Below are positions 1 to 8,674 of a DNA stretch of 34,024 nucleotides, one piece after another (within the stretch, counting starts at the first letter, position 1; the number at the start of each line of letters is the position of its first letter). The position numbers and the translations under genes are program-made. Source of the DNA: Candidatus Aerophobota bacterium. GTDB taxonomy: Bacteria > Aerophobota > Aerophobia > Aerophobales > B3-G15. The stretch is taken from the NCBI GenBank assembly GCA_021162265.1, contig JAGGZA010000044.1:1-34024 (forward strand). The letters run 5' to 3'. Below the pieces are notes generated by a model, which worked only from the letters and a program-made list of their open reading frames with translations, made no database searches and had not been told where the DNA came from.

Positions 1-229
1 CATTTAACCTGCCTGCTTGATATAACCTGTCAGCTCTTTCAAGACAAACTTCCCATTCCGGCTTGCTGGATGGACGGACAGAAAAGTGAAGAAAAATAAA
101 AGTACCTATACCCACGCTTATGCCCACTATCAAAGCTAATCTTAAAAAAATTTTATTTTTAAATGATAAAACCTTAAAGATAAGGGGAAATATATTAAAG
201 CGAATTTTATTGAGGAGTCTCATTTTCAT
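1..229 (-). CDS. Partial membrane-anchored protein with TPR-like helix, truncated by window edge
   Basis: Open minus frame from ATG at 229 to window start: MKMRLLNKIRFNIFPLIFKVLSFKNKILLRLALIVGISVGIGTFIFLHFSVRPSSKPEWEVCLERADRLYQAGRLN; one hydrophobic TM segment, then a LERADRLYQAGRLN-type TPR helix. Overlaps the end of the preceding ORF (207). Confidence 0.5.
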   Translation of the reverse strand, partial: MKMRLLNKIRFNIFPLIFKVLSFKNKIFLRLALIVGISVGIGTFIFLHFSVRPSSKPEWEVCLERADRLYQAGRLN

Positions 230-428
230 ATTCGCAAAAAAGTTCTATTTTATTTCCGCAAGAACAGATGACCTCAATTATCCTGACTATATTTCCCTCT
301 TTCTTTAAGTTTATCTTCACTCCATTTTCCTCTTTCTTTTTCCCGGTATTTACCAGTAAAGGTCTGGTAGAAAAATTTAACTTTTCGCTTTTAATCACAG
401 TACAAATATCCTTTCTATCTTGCAGCAT
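207..428 (-). CDS. Small hypothetical protein (73 aa) with CxC...C C-terminus
   Basis: ORF overlaps the 3' end of the response regulator gene and the 5' end of the next ORF, suggesting an operon; C-terminal VICSCGNKIELFC. Confidence 0.45.
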   Translation of the reverse strand: MLQDRKDICTVIKSEKLNFSTRPLLVNTGKKKEENGVKINLKKEGNIVRIIEVICSCGNKIELFCEYENETPQ

Positions 429-795
429 GCTTTAACTCCGACCTTGAAGGAACAATTCTCAACATATTCTTCACTTCCAGTAAATTGAGAGGTTTTACAA
501 GATAACCAAACACACCAAGATTTTGAACCTTGTTTTTTATCTGGAGAGATGAATCTCCTGTTATAACAACAATGGGAAGCTGGGGATCCATCTCTTTAAT
601 AAGGGGAATTGCTTCGATACCATCCATTCCTCCCATATATATATCAAGAAAAAGAAGGTCAAACTTCTGTCTTAAAATTCTCCTTATAACCTCGCTCCCG
701 CTTTCCACAATCTCAACCTCACAACTCTCTTCTTCCAGCACCTTTCTTAAAAAACTCCTCATGAACATATCATCATCACCAATTAACACACGCAT
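415..795 (-). CDS. CheY-like single-domain response regulator
   Basis: MRVLIGDDDMFMRSFL...FDLLFLDIYMGGMDG...VVITGD...GYLVKPL: canonical receiver motifs. Start reset from 819 to ATG 793-795 with AAGGAG 5 nt upstream (801-806). Confidence 0.9.
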   Translation of the reverse strand: MRVLIGDDDMFMRSFLRKVLEEESCEVEIVESGSEVIRRILRQKFDLLFLDIYMGGMDGIEAIPLIKEMDPQLPIVVITGDSSLQIKNKVQNLGVFGYLVKPLNLLEVKNMLRIVPSRSELKHAAR

Positions 796-820
796 ACTTG
801 CTCCTTTTTTAGTTTTCAAA

Positions 821-837
821 TGGCAAAAAAAATGCCA
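821..837 (-). promoter_or_regulatory. sigma54-type -24/-12 promoter for the response regulator operon
   Basis: Minus strand TGGCATTTTTTTTGCCA; GG and GC separated by exactly 10 nt; predicted TSS about 811, 16 nt upstream of the ATG with good SD. Confidence 0.65.
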
Positions 838-1026
838 AAAATTATGGACAGTCCAAATCTCGCCAAACCAGGATTATACCTTATTAAGCTTAAAATTAAC
901 TTTTTATACAGGAAGGAGTTAATGTATTATTAAATATACACAAAATTTACAATAAACTATATAAATTACTCTCATATAAAATAAATTTAAGGATTTATAC
1001 TATGTGTATTAAAAAGCATACATATG

Positions 1027-2439
1027 TTAGAAGTCAGGAGAGAGAACTTCTCTACTGTTTTTTCTATAAAGGGATAGGTCTATTTTGTACTGTCTTGTCT
1101 TCTGATAAATAAAAGACCTGGTAACTTTAGCCATCCTGGCTGCAGCTGTAACATTTCCTCTACATCTTATGAGCAGATCCTCTATGTATTTTTTTTCAAA
1201 TGAGTTTAAAAAGACTCTTTTTGCCTCCTCAAATGAAGAAAAAGAATCTTTCGCAAAACAGCCCCTGGAAGGCAATATCTTCCTGACCTCTCCCAGGGTA
1301 ATCAAGGATTTCCTGGACACAATTATCATCTTTATTACAGTAGACTCCAGCTCTCTTATATTGCCGGGCCAGGGATAATTAATAAGAAAATCATAAACCT
1401 CCTGCGATACCCCTTTGATGCTTTTGTTAAAATATCGACTGTGTTTTTTTAAGAAATGATTTACAAAAAGAGGAATATCTTCTTTGCGTTCTCTTAAAGG
1501 AGGAAGACTGATAAAAAAGGTATTTATCCTGTAATAAAGGTCTGCAAGGAATCTTCCCTCTCTTACCTCTTTCTCCAGATTTTTATTAGTTGCCACTATA
1601 AGCCTTACATTGCATTTGACGGGAGCAATTCCTCCTACGGGGATAAATTCTTTATTTTCAATTATCCGTAAGAGTTTAGCCTGAGTATTGGTACTGGTCT
1701 GTGCTATTTCATCCAGAAGCAAAGTTCCACCCTCAGCTGCGGAGAAAAGACCTATCTTCTTGGTATCAGCTCCAGTAAAAGCTCCCCTTTCGTAACCAAA
1801 AAGTTCGCTTTCCATTATAGATTCGCATAGAGCAGCACAGTTTAACCTCAGAAATGGCTCTTTCTGGCGCCTGCTTAATCCATGAATAATAGAAGCAATC
1901 ATTTCCTTTCCTGTACCGCTTTCACCTTTAATGAGTACAGTAAGATCTGTAGGAGCAATCTCTTTAAGAAGATTAAATATCTCTCTCATCCTGGGATTTT
2001 CCCCGAGTATAAAATCAGAGGGTAAAGTAAAACCCGAAGAATAATCCTTTTCAAAGCTTTCTCTCCTGTTATCCCTTAAGGCTTTTCTGATAAGAATCTT
2101 CAGCTCATCAATAACAAAAGGTTTTTTAATATAATCATAAGCCCCTTCTTTTATAAACATCAAGTTTTTCTCAACCTCGCCAGGGTCCTTTGAGGAAAAG
2201 ACTATAACAGGTACAGAAGGATATATCTTCTTGATTTTTCTAAAAAGATCACGACTTCCCATATCAACTTTTTCAAGATTGAAAAGAATAAGAGAAGGAA
2301 AGAGCTTTTTTCTTAAAGTCTCAATTATCACGGGTACTTTTTTAACTTTGAGCCCTTCCTCCTCTAAGGAATGATTTAACTTTGAGGAATCATCTTCGGG
2401 AAAGTTAACTAACAAAACTATCCGGCTTTCCTGCATCAA
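1027..2439 (-). CDS. sigma54-dependent enhancer-binding protein (NtrC family; degenerate receiver + AAA+ + Fis-type HTH)
   Basis: GESGTGKE Walker A, GAFTGAD, GGTLLLDEIAQ, RLIVATNKNL, WPGNIRELE, C-terminal RGNVTAAARMAKVTRSFIYQK HTH. Track start is TTG; alternative ATG at 2434-2436. Confidence 0.93.
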   Translation of the reverse strand: MMQESRIVLLVNFPEDDSSKLNHSLEEEGLKVKKVPVIIETLRKKLFPSLILFNLEKVDMGSRDLFRKIKKIYPSVPVIVFSSKDPGEVEKNLMFIKEGAYDYIKKPFVIDELKILIRKALRDNRRESFEKDYSSGFTLPSDFILGENPRMREIFNLLKEIAPTDLTVLIKGESGTGKEMIASIIHGLSRRQKEPFLRLNCAALCESIMESELFGYERGAFTGADTKKIGLFSAAEGGTLLLDEIAQTSTNTQAKLLRIIENKEFIPVGGIAPVKCNVRLIVATNKNLEKEVREGRFLADLYYRINTFFISLPPLRERKEDIPLFVNHFLKKHSRYFNKSIKGVSQEVYDFLINYPWPGNIRELESTVIKMIIVSRKSLITLGEVRKILPSRGCFAKDSFSSFEEAKRVFLNSFEKKYIEDLLIRCRGNVTAAARMAKVTRSFIYQKTRQYKIDLSLYRKNSREVLSPDF

Positions 2440-2547
2440 TACTACTCCTCAAGCCGTACTCCTCGAGCCCTTACCACCTAACCTGTTAACTCATCGCTAT
2501 ACCCATTATCTTTGACCTGTTATCCCAACCTGATTAATTTTAATGAG

Positions 2548-4182
2548 TTACTTTTGCACTCTCTTGCGAAATTTCTCTTTTAATTTACCAAAAAGTTTTT
2601 CTCTGTCAAACTTAGCCGAGAATTTCTTGCTCTGAAACTTTCTTTTCAAAATCAGACAGAAAATTCTCGTTATAAGGGGATCAAATTGAGTCCCTGAGCC
2701 ATTTATCAATTCTTTTATTGCCTCTTGAACAGTTAAAGCTCGACGATAAGGACGCTCTGAAACCATAGCATCAAAAGCGTCAGCAACACTTAATATCCTT
2801 GCTAAAAGAGGAATCTCCTCTCCTTTAAGCCCATCAGGATAACCTTTCCCATCGTATCTTTCATGATGATGGTAGATAAGAGCCAAACCTTCCTTTAAAA
2901 ATTTCACCTTTTCAACTATCCTCTTCCCGATTACAGGATGCTTTTTTATTATCTCATATTCTCTTTTGCTCAATCCGGAGGGTTTGTTAAGTAAATTATC
3001 ACTTATTCCTATTTTTCCTATATCATGTAAAAGCCCACAAAATCTAATCATCTCCATCTCTTTGCTGGAAAGCCCAAGGTACCTTCCTATTTCAAGAGAG
3101 TATTTTGTTACCCTTCGGGAGTGTCCTGAAGTGTATGAGTCCTTTGCCTCTATTGCCTGAACAAGTGCCTCTATAGTACTGAGAAAGGATTTTCTAAGGT
3201 CATTGTACAAAAGTTTGTTCTTAATTATCACAGTTGTATAGCTTGCCATTACAAGCAGAAAATTAAGGTCATCTCTGGTATAAAATGGCTTTTTTTCAAC
3301 CGTATCGCATAAAGTTAGCACCCCCAGTTTATCTTTTCTAATCTTTAAGGGAACGCTTATGAGATTTTTTGGTTTAAACCCATTAAACTCACCACAATTC
3401 TTAAAACGAATGTCTTTATCGTAATCATCAACTATAAGAGGCTTCCCGGTAGAAATTACATAACTCATAGCCCCTTTATTTAAAGAAAAGTGACATCCTT
3501 TAATTTTAGATAGAGGGATATTTAAACTCACCCATGGAGAAAGTTTTTCTCTTCTCTGGTCAACTTTAAGCAAAAAACCAAATTGGCTTTGAGTTGCCAT
3601 AAGAGCCAGCTTAAGAATGGGTTCTAAGATATCTTTCAGCTCCTTATTAGATTCAACTCCCTCATATACCTTTGAAAAAATATACTGCTCCTCTCTCTGA
3701 CGGGAAAGCCTCCTGCTGAGTAAATAATTATCTATAATAAGAGCTGTCTGACCTGCAAGGAAGGTAAGTAGCTTTAAAATAGATTCTTCAAAAAAACTCT
3801 GATTCTCTGAGCAAAGAACAAAAACTATCCCCACCTTCCTGTTCTTCCCTACCTTAAAAGGAACAGCAAGAAGCCTTTTCTGCAAGACATCAATACTTTC
3901 TTGAGAGGGAAGAAAAGTGGGAACACCCTTATCAAGTATCCAGTCCACAACTCCCTCTTCCATCAACCCTTCAATCTCCTCAATATACTTATGGTGAAAG
4001 TTATGTGCCTTGACTAATTCAAACTGCTCTAAATTATCGTTAAAAATAAAAATAACCCATCCTTCGTAATCAATGACCTTCCTGAATAAGTGAAGCAACT
4101 TCTCACATGTTTTTCCCGGTTCGCCACCTAAAAAATTTATCTCCTGCAGATATTGCAGGATTTCATCTTTTTTTATCATCAT
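2548..4182 (-). CDS. GAF(x2)-HD-GYP domain protein, probable cyclic-di-GMP phosphodiesterase
   Basis: Two GAF-like regions, then SGHSRRVTKYSLEIGRYLGL...LHDIGKIGI...HHERYDGKGYPDGLKGEEIP...RILSVADAFDAMVSERPYR. Confidence 0.92.
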   Translation of the reverse strand: MMIKKDEILQYLQEINFLGGEPGKTCEKLLHLFRKVIDYEGWVIFIFNDNLEQFELVKAHNFHHKYIEEIEGLMEEGVVDWILDKGVPTFLPSQESIDVLQKRLLAVPFKVGKNRKVGIVFVLCSENQSFFEESILKLLTFLAGQTALIIDNYLLSRRLSRQREEQYIFSKVYEGVESNKELKDILEPILKLALMATQSQFGFLLKVDQRREKLSPWVSLNIPLSKIKGCHFSLNKGAMSYVISTGKPLIVDDYDKDIRFKNCGEFNGFKPKNLISVPLKIRKDKLGVLTLCDTVEKKPFYTRDDLNFLLVMASYTTVIIKNKLLYNDLRKSFLSTIEALVQAIEAKDSYTSGHSRRVTKYSLEIGRYLGLSSKEMEMIRFCGLLHDIGKIGISDNLLNKPSGLSKREYEIIKKHPVIGKRIVEKVKFLKEGLALIYHHHERYDGKGYPDGLKGEEIPLLARILSVADAFDAMVSERPYRRALTVQEAIKELINGSGTQFDPLITRIFCLILKRKFQSKKFSAKFDREKLFGKLKEKFRKRVQK

Positions 4183-4193
4183 CTTCTTCTTTT

Positions 4194-5078
4194 TTACCCA
4201 ATAATATTAAACAGGGGTTTTGCTCTCTCTATTTCTTCTTCTAAGAGAGCATTAAAATAGTCAAGATGAGAACTATCAAGATCTGGACGAAGGGATTGCA
4301 GGATTCTCCATACCCCGGGGTGAGGATAAAAGACCTCTCCATCGCCACTCCACCCTACCGCTCTCATCCGGACAAGCACATCTGATAAATGAACCACAGC
4401 ACATAAGGGAGGATTTATCCTTGCCTCAGAGGGAAAATGGTGAAATTTAATAACTTCCTCAATTTCCTGAGGAAAATTCCATTGATGGGCAAGCCATCCC
4501 CCTATCTCAGCGTGAGTAACACCCAGGACATTTTTCTCTGCCTGATAAAAAGAAATATTTCGAGAGGAGACCTCCTGCATAACTTTCTCAAAAAGGTCTC
4601 TTGCGTATTGGCTTAAGAGTATTTTACCAATATCATGGACAAGAGCTGCCACAAATACCTTCCCTGATACCCGATATCTAAAGAACTTAGCCAGCATTCT
4701 TGCCGCTACAGCACAACCAAGGGAATGCTTCCAAAAATCACGATAGTTAAAGGAAGGAGAATTCTTAGTTGGAGGGAAGCTACGCAAAACAGAAATAGTA
4801 AAGGTAATATTTCTTATCTCGTTAAAACCAAGAATAACAAGGGCATGCTTAACTGTGCTTATCTGGCGAGGAAAGCCATAATAAGAGGAGTTAACCAGTT
4901 TAAGTACAGCCGTAGTCAAAGACTGGTCACTACATATCACATCAGCAATTTTCTGTACGGGAGTTTGAGGATTATGTAAAAGCTCCATTACACGTGAGGC
5001 AACAACTGGCAATGTAGGAAGAGCAGAAATATGACTTATCACGCTCCTCAATCTTTGAGAAAATTTTTTATCTTGCAT
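4194..5078 (-). CDS. HDOD domain protein
   Basis: ISALPTLPVVASRVMELL...DQSLTTAVLKLVNSSYYGFPRQISTVKHALVILG...LVHDIGKILLSQ...HAEIGGWLAHQWNFP. Confidence 0.9.
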   Translation of the reverse strand: MQDKKFSQRLRSVISHISALPTLPVVASRVMELLHNPQTPVQKIADVICSDQSLTTAVLKLVNSSYYGFPRQISTVKHALVILGFNEIRNITFTISVLRSFPPTKNSPSFNYRDFWKHSLGCAVAARMLAKFFRYRVSGKVFVAALVHDIGKILLSQYARDLFEKVMQEVSSRNISFYQAEKNVLGVTHAEIGGWLAHQWNFPQEIEEVIKFHHFPSEARINPPLCAVVHLSDVLVRMRAVGWSGDGEVFYPHPGVWRILQSLRPDLDSSHLDYFNALLEEEIERAKPLFNIIG

Positions 5079-5194
5079 ATAATTGTGAGCTTTTCATATT
5101 TTGTTTAATTATATCCGAAGCAGCTTTTTCATCAAGGTCCACTATCCATAATAATAACCATCTTTACCCCTCAATTTATTTTTTATTTCTTAAT

Positions 5195-5222
5195 TTATCG
5201 GCAAGGAAGTGAAAAAGCTTTA
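5195..5222 (-). promoter_or_regulatory. sigma28 (FliA)-type promoter upstream of HDOD / HD-GYP genes
   Basis: Minus strand TAAAGCTT-N12-GCCGATAA. Confidence 0.75.
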
Positions 5223-5237
5223 ATTTTAGGATGGAAC

Positions 5238-5513
5238 CTACTCATGTAAAATAACTTCTGCAGTTTTCCCCTCAGCTAAATTTCCTTTTAAATACCACTG
5301 AAGCTTTACCTTATTGCGGGAATAGCAAAAGGGACAGGGAACAACTGGATTATCAACGCCCACCTGGACCTGTCTTTTAAAAAAAGAGCCGCAAACACTG
5401 CATCTTAAAGGAAGAATTATTGTAAACGTAAAATTTCCATTTTTTAACCTATGAGAGTGAATTTTAGCTTTTAATCTGTAAACTCTTTGTCTTAACTTTC
5501 CTTTGTTTTGCAT
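5238..5513 (-). CDS. Small zinc-ribbon-like protein of unknown function
   Basis: 91 aa with CSVCG...CPFC; last gene of the nonulosonate operon, 15 nt after the SDR gene. Confidence 0.6.
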   Translation of the reverse strand: MQNKGKLRQRVYRLKAKIHSHRLKNGNFTFTIILPLRCSVCGSFFKRQVQVGVDNPVVPCPFCYSRNKVKLQWYLKGNLAEGKTAEVILHE

Positions 5514-5528
5514 AATTTTTTACCTTTA

Positions 5529-6545
5529 TCAAAGGATTCTTTCTCTTCTTAAAAGCTCTTTTAACTTTTCCTCCTCAAGAGGTTTTGCCTTCTTAGAAAA
5601 TAACCCTTCAAAATTAAATTTTGACAAATTGTCAACAAATTGCTTCCTTTCTTTAAATCCAGAGAAAATCTGTGGTAAAATAACCACCATGTCTTCCATT
5701 TCATAGGCACATTCTACCTCGCTCTCTGTTAAAAGATCCTCGTATAATTTTTCTCCGGCTCTTTTTCCGACTATTCTTATCTTCACTTCCCCGCTGTTAT
5801 AACCATCCTCCTTAACTTTCTCAATTATCGCCTTTGCTAAATTACCAAGGCGTATAAGAGGGGCCTTGAATACAAATATCTCTCCTCCCTGAGCCATACT
5901 ACCAGCCTTAAGGATAAGATTTGCTACCTTAGATTTACCTATCATAAATCTCATCATGTCAGGGTCTGTAACTTTTACCACACCAGTTGACCTTATCTGC
6001 TCTTTAAAAAGGGGAACAACTGACCCTCTTGAATTTAACACATTACCAAACCTAACACAGGAAAATGCTGTTTTTTTGTGAAGATTAGCAACTAAGGTAA
6101 GTCTTTCGGATATCAATTTTGTAGCTCCCATAACACTTTCAGGATTTGCTGCCTTGTTGGTACTCACAGTAATAAACTTTTCTATTTTCTCATTTATCGC
6201 ACTTTCTATTAGATTTTGCGTACCAATAATGTTTGTTTTTACCGCTTCAAAGGGGCTTAATTCGCACAAAGGAACATGTTTTAAAGCAGCAGTGTGAAAC
6301 ACGAAATCAACACCCCTTACTGCTTTATTAATTCTTTCTCCATCCCTTATATCCCCGAAGAATATCTGAATCCTGGATGATGCCATTTTTTCCTTTAATT
6401 CAAAAAGGGCCGTCTCGTTGTTATCAAGAGCTCTAACAAAATGCACTCCGCACCGTAGAAGTTCTCTTACAATTTCACTACCAATCGACCCTGCAGCACC
6501 TGTCACCAGAACATTCCTTCCTGCATAGTATTCCTTCAAGTCCAT
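5529..6545 (-). CDS. CapD/FlaA1-type NAD-dependent sugar-nucleotide dehydratase/epimerase (second copy)
   Basis: NVLVTGAAGSIGSEIVRELL; FHTAALKHVPLCELSPFEAVKTNIIGTQN; STNKAANPESVMGATKL; VRFGNVLNSRGSVVPLF. Confidence 0.9.
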   Translation of the reverse strand: MDLKEYYAGRNVLVTGAAGSIGSEIVRELLRCGVHFVRALDNNETALFELKEKMASSRIQIFFGDIRDGERINKAVRGVDFVFHTAALKHVPLCELSPFEAVKTNIIGTQNLIESAINEKIEKFITVSTNKAANPESVMGATKLISERLTLVANLHKKTAFSCVRFGNVLNSRGSVVPLFKEQIRSTGVVKVTDPDMMRFMIGKSKVANLILKAGSMAQGGEIFVFKAPLIRLGNLAKAIIEKVKEDGYNSGEVKIRIVGKRAGEKLYEDLLTESEVECAYEMEDMVVILPQIFSGFKERKQFVDNLSKFNFEGLFSKKAKPLEEEKLKELLRRERIL

Positions 6546-6548
6546 TCT

Positions 6549-7691
6549 TTATCCCCTTACAAAAAACCTTTTAATTCCCTCAACTATCCTGATCACTTCT
6601 TCCCGAGCAATCTGAGGATAAAAAGGAAGTGTTAAAATCTCATTTGAAACCGTCTCTGTAACAGGAAGACTGCATCTGTACCCAAGTTTTTCTCTATAAA
6701 AGTATGTTAGGTGGACAGGTTTAAAGTAAATCTTTGTCATAATCTTTTCTTTTGAAAGATACTCCATTAATTTGTCTCTTTTTCCTTCCTTGACTCTCAC
6801 AGAAAAAAGTTGATAGACACAAAAGTAATCCTCCGGTGGCAGGATGGTCTCCACTCTGTCTACCTCTTTTAATTTTTTTAAGAAAAATTCTGCCATCTTT
6901 CTTCTCTTATTTATAATATCTCCAACCTTTTTAATCTGAGAGATACCCAGAGAGGCAACTATTTCTGACATTCTAAAGTTATACCCAAGGTCAATATACT
7001 CAGGGGACTTATTAGAAGAAAAATAATTTTCATCTTCACGCCTTCCATGTGATCTTAACAGGAGAAATTTGTTATAAATTTCCCTTGAGTTAGTTACCGC
7101 ACACCCTCCTTCTCCTGTTGTTATAATCTTATTCTGACAGAAGCTAAATACTCCTGCATCTCCAAAAGTCCCTACTTTTCTCCCTCTGATTTCTGCGCCA
7201 AAAGCTTCTGCTGCATCCTCAACCATCAAAAGTCCATATTCTTTAGCAATCTCTCTTAGCTCTTCCACCTTGCAGGGAATACCCCCATAGTGAACCGCGA
7301 TAATTGCTTTTGTTCTTTTGCTTATATTTCTCTCTACATCTTCTGGATCAAGCCCCAGAGTGTCCTCCTCTATATCTGCAAAAACAGGCTTTGCACCAAC
7401 AAAAAGAGGAGCATTACAGGTTGAAACAAATGTAAATGAAGGTACTATCACCTCATCTCCCCTTCCTATATCATAAGCCAGTAGTACTGCATGCAGAGCT
7501 GATGTTCCTGAATTAAAGCAAACACAGTACTTTGTTCCCACATAATCAGCAATCATAGCCTCAAATTTTTTAACTGCAGGACCAGCTGTCCACATCATAC
7601 CCTTCCTTATAACATCACTTACTGCTTCAATATCTTCCTTATCCCAGTAAATTTTAAAAAGGGGAATATCCCAATTCATCGCTTTTCTCAT
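6549..7691 (-). CDS. DegT/DnrJ/EryC1 PLP-dependent sugar aminotransferase (PseC/LegC-like)
   Basis: NSGTSALHAVLLAYDIGRGDEVIVPSFTFVSTCNAPLFVGAKPVFADIEEDTLGLDPEDVE; FSFCQNKIITTGEGG PLP lysine region. Confidence 0.93.
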   Translation of the reverse strand: MRKAMNWDIPLFKIYWDKEDIEAVSDVIRKGMMWTAGPAVKKFEAMIADYVGTKYCVCFNSGTSALHAVLLAYDIGRGDEVIVPSFTFVSTCNAPLFVGAKPVFADIEEDTLGLDPEDVERNISKRTKAIIAVHYGGIPCKVEELREIAKEYGLLMVEDAAEAFGAEIRGRKVGTFGDAGVFSFCQNKIITTGEGGCAVTNSREIYNKFLLLRSHGRREDENYFSSNKSPEYIDLGYNFRMSEIVASLGISQIKKVGDIINKRRKMAEFFLKKLKEVDRVETILPPEDYFCVYQLFSVRVKEGKRDKLMEYLSKEKIMTKIYFKPVHLTYFYREKLGYRCSLPVTETVSNEILTLPFYPQIAREEVIRIVEGIKRFFVRG

Positions 7692-8674
7692 GAACTAATA
7701 CCTCTCAAAAAATTTTTTATGTCCTCTCCTCTAACATAAATATCCTCAAAATATCGGGTTACATATAGTTCTTCGTCTTTTTCCTGTTTAAAGGAAACAT
7801 TAATTTTTTCTCCTGCGAGCATTCTCACAGCGAGACTGTGAAAGTTAGGTCCAGTTGAACTCGAAAAAGACATCGTCCCTGATATCCGGGGATTCACCTC
7901 TGTTAGCTTGGGAACGCCATTCTTGTCCTCTTTTGCCTGAAAGAAAAAAGGACCACAGAATTTAATACTTTCAGAAACTTTCAGGGCAATACACTCCAGA
8001 GCTTCACTTTTGACAATCTTCCCTTTTACCGATATCCCTGCCCTGGTCTCCATACGTTCTCTTGAGATATGAAAGAGGAGACTACCCTTTCTGTCAGCAA
8101 AGCAATCAACTGTATATTCTCTTCCCTCAAGGTACTCCTGAATTATAGGGTTAGAAACCCTCCTGTAGAAAAAATCAAGCTCCTCCTTGTTTGAAACTTT
8201 ATAAACATCTCTTGAGCCTGAGCCATCTCTTGGCTTTATTATAAGGGGAAAACCTATGTCAATATCCTCTTTTTTGAGAAAGGAGAGGGGCAGGGAAACA
8301 ACTTCTCTCAATTTCAAATAGGTCTTCCACTTATCTCTTGTGATGCTTATCGTTTCAGGAGAGGAAACAAGAACCCTCACGCCTATTTTCTCGAACTCTT
8401 CTTTTTTAATGGAAAAATCATATAGAATAGTGTCAAGTGCAGGCAAAATCACATTTATTTTTTCCTTGCGGCAGATTTCTTTTAATGTGGGGAAAAATAA
8501 ATCATCACTAAAAGGTGGTACAAGATATCCCTGATGAGAAAGATAAAGTCCTGGAGCAAGCCTGTCCCTATCTGCAGAAATTATCTTTATCTTTTTGTCC
8601 TTTTTCAAGCTTTTTATAGCTGCAACTGCCATACCAGAGCCTGCAGGAACAATCAATACCTTATATTTTTTCAT
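7688..8674 (-). CDS. ATP-grasp family protein (carbamoyl-phosphate-synthase / PylC-like fold)
   Basis: FPLIIKPRDGSGSRDVYKVSNKEEL...PIIQEYLEGREYTVDCF...LTEVNPRISGTMSFSSSTGPNFHSLAVRML. Confidence 0.85.
   Translation of the reverse strand: MKKYKVLIVPAGSGMAVAAIKSLKKDKKIKIISADRDRLAPGLYLSHQGYLVPPFSDDLFFPTLKEICRKEKINVILPALDTILYDFSIKKEEFEKIGVRVLVSSPETISITRDKWKTYLKLREVVSLPLSFLKKEDIDIGFPLIIKPRDGSGSRDVYKVSNKEELDFFYRRVSNPIIQEYLEGREYTVDCFADRKGSLLFHISRERMETRAGISVKGKIVKSEALECIALKVSESIKFCGPFFFQAKEDKNGVPKLTEVNPRISGTMSFSSSTGPNFHSLAVRMLAGEKINVSFKQEKDEELYVTRYFEDIYVRGEDIKNFLRGISS

Noticed and set aside
120-308. Plus-strand 62-aa ORF in the track
   Set aside because: Antisense to the better supported minus-strand ORFs with TM/TPR features; no SD.
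930-1015. Distant inverted repeat ATACACA ... TGTGTAT in AT-rich intergenic sequence
   Set aside because: Short arms with a loop of about 60 nt in very AT-rich DNA; expected by chance.
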